Origin: Pseudomonadota bacterium
GTDB taxonomy: Bacteria > Pseudomonadota > Gammaproteobacteria > Burkholderiales > Burkholderiaceae_B
Direction of reading: 5' to 3'
Length of the DNA stretch: 6,827 nucleotides
NCBI GenBank assembly: GCA_023386765.1
Contig: JAEWJD010000159.1
Span: 1-6,827, forward strand
Under the pieces are notes generated by a model. The model was given only the letters and a program-made list of their open reading frames with translations, was not told where the DNA came from and made no database searches. The stretch's first letter is position 1. The number at the start of each line of letters is the position of its first letter. Both the position numbers and the translations under genes were made by a program. Below, one piece after another: positions 1-5,979 of the stretch.

Positions 1-767
1 ACGGCACCCTTGTATTTTTCCAGGATGAAGCTGCGCACGCCCTCGCTGTGCAGGGCCTGCACCAGCTTCTTGATGGCCGGATCATTCTGCTTGTCGCTGC
101 GCGTGACGACGATGTTGGCGTAGGGCGAATCGGCACCCTCGATGAACAGCGCATCGCGGGTCGGCACCAGGCCCGCCTCCAGAGCGTAGTTGGTGTTGAT
201 CAGGGCCAGATCCACATCATCAAGCGAGCGCGGCAGCATGGCGGCTTCCAGTTCGCGGAACTTGAGCTTCTTGGGGTTCTCGACGACATCGACCGGGGTG
301 GCGACGATATTGGCCGGATCCTTCAGCTTGATCAGCCCCTGGTTCTGCAGCAGCAACAAGGCCCGCCCGCTGTTGGACGGGACATTGGGGATGGCCACCG
401 ATGCACCCGGCTTGAGGTCATCGAGCGACTTGATCTTCTTGGAATAGGCCCCGAACGGCTCGACGTGCACCAGCGCCACCGGCACCAGGTCGGTCTTGCG
501 ATCCTTGTTGAAGGTATCCAGGTAGGGCTTGTGCTGGAAGAAATTGGCGTCCAGCTGCTTGTCGGCCACCTGCAGGTTGGGTTGCACGTAATCGCTGAAC
601 ACCTTGATGTCCAGCGTCACGCCGTCCTTGGCCAGAACCGGTTTGACCACCTCCAGGATTTCCGCGTGCGGCACCTGGGTGGCGGCGATGGTCAGCGTTT
701 CGGCCTGCGCCGCTCCCAGCGTCAGGGCACTGCCCAGCAGCACAGTTTGGAGAATCTTGAACGTCAT
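1..767 (-). CDS. metQ: MetQ/NlpA-family methionine ABC transporter substrate-binding protein (3' end cut by window edge)
   Basis: Periplasmic solute-binding component of a MetNIQ-type importer, which captures D/L-methionine (or a related compound) and delivers it to a MetI permease and MetN ATPase. 255 complete codons are visible; family members are about 260-275 residues, so only a few C-terminal codons are missing. Residues 1-22 form a signal peptide (Lys4, hydrophobic core LQTVLLGSALTLGA, likely cleavage AQA|ET). The mature part opens with TLTIAATQVPHAEIL, followed by the family landmarks QPNLQVADKQLDANFFQHKPYL (about 61-82, where the family has N..L...D.D.N.FQH..YL), VAIPNVPSNSGRALLLLQ (about 124-141) and LALINTNYALEAGL (about 187-200). 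Family members are usually lipoproteins, but this one has no lipobox Cys. The ATG follows AGAGGC (775-780) by 7 nt, supporting the start. The gene is divergent from argB, and no metN or metI lies upstream. The family assignment is firm; the exact ligand is inferred. Confidence 0.9.
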   Translation of the reverse strand, partial: MTFKILQTVLLGSALTLGAAQAETLTIAATQVPHAEILEVVKPVLAKDGVTLDIKVFSDYVQPNLQVADKQLDANFFQHKPYLDTFNKDRKTDLVPVALVHVEPFGAYSKKIKSLDDLKPGASVAIPNVPSNSGRALLLLQNQGLIKLKDPANIVATPVDVVENPKKLKFRELEAAMLPRSLDDVDLALINTNYALEAGLVPTRDALFIEGADSPYANIVVTRSDKQNDPAIKKLVQALHSEGVRSFILEKYKGA

Positions 768-842
768 GTCACTTGCCTCTGGTATGGTGGTTGGCGCAGG
801 CTGTCCGCAGGGCGAACGGCCTGACGTTGCAAAAACGCCCCC

Positions 843-871
843 AATTTACTCGAAAGCCGGCGGGTTGTCGG
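843..871 (-). promoter_or_regulatory. Candidate sigma-70 promoter for metQ
   Basis: Read on the minus strand, CCGACA (866-871, 4 of 6 matches to TTGACA) is followed by a 17-nt spacer and TAAATT (843-848, 4 of 6 matches to TATAAT). Transcription would start near 835 and give a leader of about 70 nt before the metQ ATG. The spacing is ideal but both boxes are imperfect. I found no SAM-riboswitch-like or MetJ-box-like sequence in this leader. Confidence 0.3.
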
Positions 872-913
872 GCATATCGTTATGGCGGCGGCGCAAGTTC
901 CCGAGGTCTTGAC

Positions 914-919
914 TACAAT
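914..919 (+). promoter_or_regulatory. Possible -10 element upstream of argB
   Basis: TACAAT matches the -10 consensus at 5 of 6 positions and lies about 85 nt before the argB ATG on the correct strand. The sequence 16-18 nt upstream (about 890-897) is GC-rich and does not resemble TTGACA. The adjacent TTGACT (909-914) overlaps the element, so it cannot be its -35 box. It is weak evidence that argB transcription starts near 926. Confidence 0.22.
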
Positions 920-931
920 CCGGGAAGTGCT

Positions 932-971
932 TGCCGCCATGTCGATCCCGCCATGGGCGCAGGCATTTTTT
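932..971 (+). terminator. Imperfect hairpin plus T6 run in the argB leader (terminator or attenuator candidate)
   Basis: TGCC (932-935) can pair with GGCA (962-965) and GCCATG (936-941) with CATGG.C (952-958). The result is a 10-bp stem with one bulged G (957), a 3-nt bulge (959-961) and a 10-nt loop, followed directly by TTTTTT (966-971). A second pyrimidine run sits at 974-983. This has the outline of an intrinsic terminator, but it lies between the possible argB -10 element and the argB start. It could act as an attenuator, be a terminator for unseen upstream transcription, or be chance in GC-rich DNA. Confidence 0.3.
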
Positions 972-1002
972 CCATCTTTTTTTCGGGTACCCCCCTATCG
1001 CC

Positions 1003-1905
1003 ATGAATGACACCCCCGACCCTGCTGCCGTAATGTCTCCCGCCGTCAAAGCGGCCGTACTCTCCGAAGCCTTGCCGTACATCCGACGATTTCATGGCAA
1101 GACCATCGTGGTGAAATACGGCGGCAATGCCATGACGGAAGAGCGATTGCAGCGCAGCTTCGCCCACGACGTGGTGCTTCTGAAGCTGGTCGGCCTGAAC
1201 CCGGTGGTGGTGCATGGCGGCGGCCCGCAAATCGACGACGCGCTGCGCCGTATCGGCAAGCAAGGCACCTTCGTGCAGGGCATGCGCGTGACCGACGCCG
1301 AGACCATGGAAGTGGTCGAGTGGGTCCTGGGTGGCCAGGTGCAGCAGGACATCGTCATGATGATCAACGAAGCCGGTGGCAAGGCCGTCGGCCTGACGGG
1401 CAAGGACGGCATGCTGATCCAGGCCCGCAAGAAGCTGATGGCCAACAAGGAAAATCCGAACGAGCCGCTGGATATCGGCTACGTGGGTGACATCACCCGC
1501 GTGGAGCCGGCCGTGGTCAAGGCGCTGCAGGATGATCAGTTCATTCCGGTGATCTCGCCTATCGGCAATGGCGAAGACGGCCAGGCCTACAACATCAACG
1601 CCGACGTGGTCGCCGGCAAGATGGCCGAGGTGCTGGGCGCCGAGAAACTGCTCATGATGACCAACACCCCGGGTGTGCTCGACAAGAGCGGCAATCTGCT
1701 GCGCAGCCTGTCGGCGCAAACCATCGACGAACTGTTCGCCGACGGCACCATCTCGGGCGGCATGCTGCCGAAGATCTCCTCGGCCCTGGACGCCGCCAAG
1801 AATGGCGTGAACTCGGTGCACATCGTGGACGGCCGCGTGCCGCACTGCCTGCTGCTGGAGATCCTGACGGATCGCGGCGTGGGCACCATGATCAGCTCGC
1901 ATTGA
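1003..1905 (+). CDS. argB: Acetylglutamate kinase
   Basis: Cytoplasmic enzyme that phosphorylates N-acetyl-L-glutamate with ATP, the second step of arginine biosynthesis. The 300-residue protein has the amino-acid-kinase fold: KYGGNAM (38-44, phosphate-binding Lys38 and glycines), HGGGPQID (71-78, acetylglutamate-binding glycine loop), GMRVTD (93-98, substrate-contacting Arg95), YNINAD (196-201), the nucleotide-side MMTNTPGVLD (218-227) and GMLPKI (253-258, Lys257). The roughly 30-residue extension before GKTIVVKYGG and the C-terminal LLLEILTDRGVGTM segment are typical of the longer, hexameric, arginine-inhibited class rather than the short E. coli type, so feedback inhibition by arginine is inferred. 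An earlier in-frame ATG at 931 adds 24 residues unlike the family. The ATG at 1003 gives the usual length, although no Shine-Dalgarno is visible. The stop overlaps the next gene's ATG. Confidence 0.97.
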   Translation: MNDTPDPAAVMSPAVKAAVLSEALPYIRRFHGKTIVVKYGGNAMTEERLQRSFAHDVVLLKLVGLNPVVVHGGGPQIDDALRRIGKQGTFVQGMRVTDAETMEVVEWVLGGQVQQDIVMMINEAGGKAVGLTGKDGMLIQARKKLMANKENPNEPLDIGYVGDITRVEPAVVKALQDDQFIPVISPIGNGEDGQAYNINADVVAGKMAEVLGAEKLLMMTNTPGVLDKSGNLLRSLSAQTIDELFADGTISGGMLPKISSALDAAKNGVNSVHIVDGRVPHCLLLEILTDRGVGTMISSH

Positions 1906-2648
1906 TGCGGGCGCGCCGGCAGTTGAGCGGCCCGGCGACGCGGCCGCGCCGCTCGCCCGGCGCCCCTCCCAGCGCCGGACGGCTGTGGCTGTTCGACCTG
2001 GACAACACCCTGCATGACACCTCGTACGCCATCTTCCCGCGCATCGACGCGGGCATGACACAGGCCGTGGCCGAGGCCCTGGAGGTCGATGCCCCCACGG
2101 CCGACCGCCTGCGCACGCTTTACTGGAAGCGTTACGGCGCCACCGTGATCGGCCTGGTACGCCACCACGGCGTGGACCCGCACGCCTTTCTGCATCGCAG
2201 CCACGACTTCGACGTGGCCCCGCTGGTGCGGGCCGAAAAAGCCCTGGCCGACAAACTGCGCCGGCTGCCCGGACGCAAGGTGCTGTTGACCAACGCGCCG
2301 CTGCACTACGCGCGCGCCGTCCTGCGCCATCTCGGCATCCTGCATTGCTTCGATGCGCTGTGGGGCATCGAGCAGATGCGCCTGCACGGTGAGTTCCGAC
2401 CCAAGCCCTCCCCGGCGCTGCTGCGCCACGTGCTCGCGCGCGAAGGCGTGCCGGCCTGGCGCGCCGTACTGGTCGAAGACACCCTGGACAACCTGCGCAG
2501 CGCGCGCCAGGTGGGCATGCGTACCGTGCATGTCTATCATCCCGGCACGCCGTTTTCGCGCGGCCATCGGCAACGCCCGGGCTACGTCGACTTGCGGGTA
2601 AACTGCGTCAGTGATCTGCTGCTGCGCCGCCGCCCGCTGCGCCGCTGA
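1905..2648 (+). CDS. HAD-superfamily pyrimidine 5'-nucleotidase (SDT1-like)
   Basis: Predicted cytoplasmic Mg-dependent phosphatase that dephosphorylates pyrimidine nucleoside monophosphates, as known for yeast SDT1-type members of this family. All four HAD motifs are intact in the 247 residues: motif I FDLDNTL (Asp31 nucleophile, Asp33 general acid), motif II LLTN (Thr129), motif III RPKPSP (Lys167) and motif IV VLVEDTLDNL (Glu191-Asp192 and Asp195). The helical cap lies at about 40-115, between motifs I and II. The start is set by the TGATG overlap with argB, which suggests translational coupling; the next in-frame ATG would remove motif I. About 25 Arg/Pro-rich residues precede motif I and the C terminus is also Arg-rich. 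The gene commonly sits between argB and slmA in Burkholderiales. The family is certain; substrate preference is inferred. Confidence 0.88.
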   Translation: MRARRQLSGPATRPRRSPGAPPSAGRLWLFDLDNTLHDTSYAIFPRIDAGMTQAVAEALEVDAPTADRLRTLYWKRYGATVIGLVRHHGVDPHAFLHRSHDFDVAPLVRAEKALADKLRRLPGRKVLLTNAPLHYARAVLRHLGILHCFDALWGIEQMRLHGEFRPKPSPALLRHVLAREGVPAWRAVLVEDTLDNLRSARQVGMRTVHVYHPGTPFSRGHRQRPGYVDLRVNCVSDLLLRRRPLRR

Positions 2649-2678
2649 CACCCATACCGTCCTGACCGCAGCCCAGCC

Positions 2679-3254
2679 ATGGCGACCAAACCCGGCGAGA
2701 GAAAAACCCAGATCCTGCAGATGCTGGCAGAAATGCTAGAGCAGCCCCACGCCGCGCGCATCACGACCGCGGCCCTGGCGGCGCGTCTGCAGGTTTCGGA
2801 AGCCGCGCTCTATCGCCATTTCGCCAGCAAGGCCCAGATGTTCGAAGGGCTGATCGAGTTCATCGAAAGCACGCTGTTCACGCTGGTGAACCAGATCGCC
2901 GTGGCCGAACCCCTGGCCCTGCCCCAGGCCCGCAAGACCGTCTCGATGCTGCTGGCTTTCTCGGAACGCAACCGAGGCATCACGCGGGTGCTGACCGGCG
3001 ATGCGCTGGTCACCGAAGACAACCGCCTGCAGGAACGCATCAATCACGTCAACGACCGCATCGAGGCTTCGCTCAAGCAATGCCTGCGCAATGCGGTGGC
3101 CGAAGGCACCCTGCCGGCCCAGACGGACATCGCTGCCTACGCCAGCCTGCTCACCCATCTGGTCATGGGGCGCTGGCTGCGCTATGCCCAAAGCGGCTGG
3201 CGCATTGCGCCCACGCTGCACCTGGATGAACAGCTTCGCCTGGTTCTACCCTGA
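2679..3254 (+). CDS. slmA: Nucleoid occlusion factor SlmA (TetR-family)
   Basis: DNA-bound inhibitor of FtsZ-ring assembly over the nucleoid. In E. coli, SlmA dimers bind SBS sites across the chromosome and antagonise FtsZ polymerisation. The 191 residues (E. coli about 198) carry the SlmA form of the TetR helix-turn-helix: RITTAALAARLQVSEAALYR at about 27-46 then HFASKAQMF (47-55), followed by the diagnostic GLIEFIESTLF (57-67), FSERNRGITRVLTGDAL (about 94-110) and RLQERINHVNDRIEASL (about 116-132). These match E. coli SlmA block by block, which separates it from ordinary TetR metabolite sensors. The ATG at 2679 places the conserved blocks as in E. coli SlmA; no strong Shine-Dalgarno is visible, and the 30-nt gap to the nucleotidase suggests co-transcription with argB. 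I saw no full SlmA-binding palindrome in the window. Confidence 0.92.
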   Translation: MATKPGERKTQILQMLAEMLEQPHAARITTAALAARLQVSEAALYRHFASKAQMFEGLIEFIESTLFTLVNQIAVAEPLALPQARKTVSMLLAFSERNRGITRVLTGDALVTEDNRLQERINHVNDRIEASLKQCLRNAVAEGTLPAQTDIAAYASLLTHLVMGRWLRYAQSGWRIAPTLHLDEQLRLVLP

Positions 3255-3257
3255 AAT

Positions 3258-3288
3258 TTCGGCCGAATATGCTTGCCCTTTCGGGCAA
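3258..3288. other. Two small palindromes after slmA
   Basis: A perfect 10-bp palindrome, TTCGGCCGAA (3258-3267), starts 4 nt after the slmA stop. It is followed by a 6-bp stem, TTGCCC (3273-3278) with GGGCAA (3283-3288), closed by a TTTC loop. No T run follows, so if it ends the argB-slmA transcript it does so weakly or with Rho. The first palindrome could instead be an operator for an unseen regulator. The rest of this 165-nt gap up to the transporter shows no convincing promoter; TTGATC at 3342-3347 lacks a good -10 partner. Confidence 0.35.
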
Positions 3289-3409
3289 CCGTTCAGGATA
3301 ATCAGACCAACCCACAGCATCCAGCCAGCATTCGGGTCGGCTTGATCGCCCTCAATACGGGTTTTCATCTATTTCTTACACTTGTTTCTTCGTAGTCTGA
3401 CTTAAGAAC

Positions 3410-3413
3410 GGAG
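3410..3413 (+). promoter_or_regulatory. Ribosome binding site that fixes the transporter start
   Basis: GGAG ends 6 nt before the ATG at 3420, an ideal distance. It abuts the alternative in-frame ATG at 3414 (overlapping GGAGATG), which leaves no spacer for that start. The downstream ATG is therefore preferred, making the protein two residues shorter than the longest reading. Confidence 0.65.
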
Positions 3414-3419
3414 ATGGAT

Positions 3420-4910
3420 ATGAGCGCGCAAGCCGCCTCCCCTACCTCGCAAGTCCCCAAGAAAAAAATCCCCATCGGCTTGGTCGCCGGCATTCTCGCC
3501 CTGATCGCGGTGCTGCTCATTCCCACACCGGACAGCCTGCCTATCGCCGGCCATCGGATGCTGGCCATCCTGGTCTTCGCCGTGGTGGTCTGGATCACCG
3601 AGGCCGTCTCCTACGAAGCCAGTGCCATCATGGTCACCACCTTGATGGCCTTTCTTTTGGGGACCGCACCCGCGGTCAAGAATCCCGAGGTACTGATCGG
3701 CACCTCAGCCGCCATCACCATGGCGTTGCAGGGCTTCGCCAATTCGGCGCTCGCGCTGGTGGCTGGCGCGCTATTCATCGCCGCGGCCATGACCTTCACC
3801 GGGCTGGACCGGCGCATCGCCCTGGTAACGCTGTCCAAGATCGGCACCAGCACGCGCCGCATCCTGATCGGCGCGATCGCGGTGACCATCGTGCTCAGTC
3901 TGGTGGTGCCCAGCGCCACGGCCCGCAGCGCCGCCGTGGTGCCCATCATGATGGGCGTGATCGCGGCCTTCGGCGTGGACAAACGCTCCAACATCGCCGC
4001 CGGCATCATGATCATCGTGGCCCAGGCCACCAGCATCTGGAACGTCGGCATCCAGACCGCCGCGGCCCAGAACCTGCTGACCGTCGGCTTCATGGAAAAG
4101 ATGCTCGGCGAACGCGTGAGCTGGGCCGAGTGGCTGATCGCCGGGGTGCCCTGGTCGCTCATCATGTCGGCCGTGCTGATCGTGGTGGTGCTGAAGATGC
4201 TGCCGCCGGAAAGCAACGAAATCGCCGGCGGCAAGGAAGCGGTGGAACGTGAGCTGCGCGAACTGGGCCCCATGACCGGGCCGCAGAAACGCCTGATGGC
4301 CGTCTCCATCCTGCTGCTGCTGTGCTGGTCGACCGAGAAGGTGCTGCACAACTTCGACACCACCTCGACCACTTATTTCGGCCTGGTGCTGCTGCTGCTG
4401 CCGCGCTTTGGCGTGATGACCTGGAAAGACGTGCAAAGCCGTATCCCGTGGGGCACGGTGATCGTGTTCGGCGTGGGCATCAGCCTGGGCTCGGCGCTGC
4501 TCTCGACCCAGGCCGGCCAGTGGCTCGGCAACCAGGTGGTCACGCACACCGGCCTGGACCATGTCAGCCCCCTCATGATCTTCGGCATCCTGTCGGCCTT
4601 CCTGATCCTGATCCACCTCGGTTTCGCCAGCGCCACCGCATTGACCTCGGCCATGTTGCCGATCCTGATTTCGGTGCTCCAGACGCTGCCGGGCGACTTC
4701 AACCGCCTGGGCATGACCATGCTGCTGGGCTTCGTGGTCAGCTATGGCTTCATCCTGCCCATCAACGCGCCTCAGAACATGGTGTGCCTGGGCACGGAAA
4801 CGTTTACCGCGCGGCAGTTCGCCAAGGTCGGCATCCTGATCACGATCATCGGTTTTGCGCTGATGATGGTGATGGGCATGACCTACTGGCGCTGGCTGGG
4901 CCTGCTGTAA
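3420..4910 (+). CDS. DASS/SLC13-family anion transporter with variant SAT signature motifs
   Basis: Inner-membrane carrier of the divalent anion:sodium symporter family (Na_sulph_symp fold), whose members move dicarboxylates, tricarboxylates or sulfate by sodium symport or exchange. The 496 residues have about a dozen hydrophobic segments, from 18-36 through 467-487, a Lys-rich cytoplasmic start (KKK 14-16) and a charged loop at about 260-291. The two inverted repeats are visible, with signature sites at VPSATARSA (163-171) and FASATALTSAMLPI (402-415). A TM11-like segment, LPINAPQNMVCLGTETFTARQFAKVG (446-471), is typical of the family. Characterised members have Ser-Asn-Thr at both signature sites, where the Asn helps bind Na+ and substrate; here both read Ser-Ala-Thr. 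Substrate and coupling ion cannot be read from sequence. The dehydrogenase gene immediately downstream suggests a hydroxy- or keto-carboxylate. Confidence 0.88.
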   Translation: MSAQAASPTSQVPKKKIPIGLVAGILALIAVLLIPTPDSLPIAGHRMLAILVFAVVVWITEAVSYEASAIMVTTLMAFLLGTAPAVKNPEVLIGTSAAITMALQGFANSALALVAGALFIAAAMTFTGLDRRIALVTLSKIGTSTRRILIGAIAVTIVLSLVVPSATARSAAVVPIMMGVIAAFGVDKRSNIAAGIMIIVAQATSIWNVGIQTAAAQNLLTVGFMEKMLGERVSWAEWLIAGVPWSLIMSAVLIVVVLKMLPPESNEIAGGKEAVERELRELGPMTGPQKRLMAVSILLLLCWSTEKVLHNFDTTSTTYFGLVLLLLPRFGVMTWKDVQSRIPWGTVIVFGVGISLGSALLSTQAGQWLGNQVVTHTGLDHVSPLMIFGILSAFLILIHLGFASATALTSAMLPILISVLQTLPGDFNRLGMTMLLGFVVSYGFILPINAPQNMVCLGTETFTARQFAKVGILITIIGFALMMVMGMTYWRWLGLL

Positions 4911-4913
4911 GGA
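4909..4913 (+). promoter_or_regulatory. Ribosome binding site overlapping the transporter stop
   Basis: AAGGA overlaps the TAA stop (4908-4910) of the transporter. It lies 3 nt before the ATG at 4917 and 9 nt before the in-frame ATG at 4923, so the second ATG has the more usable spacing. Its placement inside the upstream stop codon points to translation of both proteins from one mRNA. Confidence 0.5.
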
Positions 4914-4922
4914 ACGATGGGC

Positions 4923-5972
4923 ATGCAAATCCGTATCGAAGACGCCCTGGCCTATGGCCAGGCCATCCTGAGCGCCCTGGACGTGCCGGCCGACATCGCC
5001 TTTGATGTGGCCGAGCATCTGGTGGAATCCGATCGCGTCGGCTACACCAGCCATGGCCTGTCCATTCTGCCCAACTATGCCCGCGTGCTGCGGGCCGGCA
5101 ATCTGCGTGGCGACGGCCGCCTGCAACTGTTGACTGACAGCGGTTCGCTACTGGCTTTTGACGGCGACAACGGCTTTGGCCAGCACATCGGCAAGATGGC
5201 CATGAAGGCGGCCATCGCACGTTGCGAAGAAACCGGCTCGTGCATCCTGACGCTGCGCCGCAGCCATCACCTGGGTCGCATGGGCTATTACGGCGAGATG
5301 GCGGCCCATGCCGGCTTGATCCTGCTGGCCTTCACCAACGTGGTCAACCGCGAGCCGACGGTGGCGCCTTATGGCGGCGCGCGGGCCTGCATGACGACCA
5401 ATCCGCTGTGCTTCGCCGGCCCGCTGCCGGGCGGGCGGCCGCCTTTCATCGTCGATATGGCGACCAGCTCGATCGCCGTCAACAAGGCACGCGTGCTGGC
5501 CACCAACGGTGAACCGGCGCCCGCCGGCTCCCTGATCGACGCCCAGGGCCTGCCGACCACCGATCCGGCGGCGCTGTTCACGGATCCGCCCGGAGCGCTG
5601 CTGCCTTTCGGCGGACACAAGGGCTATGCCCTGGGCCTGGTGGCGGAACTGCTGGCCGGCGTGCTCTCCGGCGGCGGCACCATCCAGCCGGAGCATCCAC
5701 GCCAGGGAGTGGCGACCAACAACCTGTTCGCCGTGCTCTTCAATCCCCAGGTGGACTTCAACACCAGTTGGCGCACTCACGAAGTGGACGCCTTCATCGA
5801 GTATCTGCACGCCTGCCCGCCGCAACCCGGCGTGGACCGGGTGCAGTATCCGGGTGAGTATGAAGCGGCCAACCGTGCGCGCAATGCCACGGCCATCACG
5901 TTCGCACCCGCGATCTGGCAATCTCTGCAGACCTTGGGTGATGAGTTGGGCGTCGCCGCCCCGCAGGCCTGA
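4923..5972 (+). CDS. Ldh2-family malate/L-lactate-type 2-hydroxyacid dehydrogenase (YbiC/HcxB-like)
   Basis: Predicted cytoplasmic NAD(P)H-dependent oxidoreductase interconverting a 2-hydroxyacid and its 2-oxoacid. The family includes malate, sulfolactate, ureidoglycolate and 2,3-diketogulonate enzymes and is unrelated to classical LDH/MDH. The 349 residues carry TSHG (42-45) with the conserved His44, LRRSHHLGRMGYY (111-123, conserved His pair), TTNPLCF (158-164), VDMATSSIA (177-185) and PFGGHKGYALGLVAELLAGVL (about 228-248). The run PAGSLIDAQGLPTTDPA (200-216) and the SHH(I/L)GR(I/M)GY form resemble E. coli YbiC, a broad alpha-hydroxycarboxylate dehydrogenase. I use ATG 4923 for its 9-nt spacing from AAGGA; ATG 4917 would add Met-Gly. 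It lies 12 nt after the transporter and probably acts on the imported compound. The exact substrate is unknown. Confidence 0.88.
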   Translation: MQIRIEDALAYGQAILSALDVPADIAFDVAEHLVESDRVGYTSHGLSILPNYARVLRAGNLRGDGRLQLLTDSGSLLAFDGDNGFGQHIGKMAMKAAIARCEETGSCILTLRRSHHLGRMGYYGEMAAHAGLILLAFTNVVNREPTVAPYGGARACMTTNPLCFAGPLPGGRPPFIVDMATSSIAVNKARVLATNGEPAPAGSLIDAQGLPTTDPAALFTDPPGALLPFGGHKGYALGLVAELLAGVLSGGGTIQPEHPRQGVATNNLFAVLFNPQVDFNTSWRTHEVDAFIEYLHACPPQPGVDRVQYPGEYEAANRARNATAITFAPAIWQSLQTLGDELGVAAPQA

Positions 5973-5979
5973 ACGACAG

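Noticed and set aside
48..824. A 258-codon plus-strand open frame over metQ
   Set aside because: It lies opposite a MetQ coding frame with signal peptide and family motifs. Its own product has no recognisable domain.
909..914. TTGACT as a -35 box for argB
   Set aside because: It overlaps the only good -10-like hexamer, and no -10 element lies 16-18 nt downstream.
931..1002. Upstream ATG extension of argB by 24 residues
   Set aside because: The added residues are unlike the family, they overlap the hairpin region, and the ATG at 1003 gives the usual length.
846..1082. A 78-codon minus-strand open frame in the metQ-argB gap and the argB start
   Set aside because: Most of it is intergenic or antisense to argB; it has no ribosome binding site and no recognisable motif.
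913..2061. A 382-codon minus-strand open frame opposite argB
   Set aside because: It is a His/Arg/Ala-rich shadow of argB with no motifs.
1587..2651. A 354-codon minus-strand open frame opposite argB and the nucleotidase
   Set aside because: It has no family motifs, low-complexity Arg/Ala/Gln composition, and lies fully antisense to genes with intact catalytic motifs.
3771..5126. A 451-codon open frame on the minus strand opposite the transporter and dehydrogenase
   Set aside because: The translation is dominated by His, Gln, Gly and Asp, has no recognisable fold, and lies opposite two well-supported genes. It is a high-GC antisense shadow.
5854..5860. GTGAGTA, a half-match to the E. coli SlmA-binding palindrome
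   Set aside because: The second half of the palindrome is absent and the site is inside a coding region; a 7-nt match is expected by chance.
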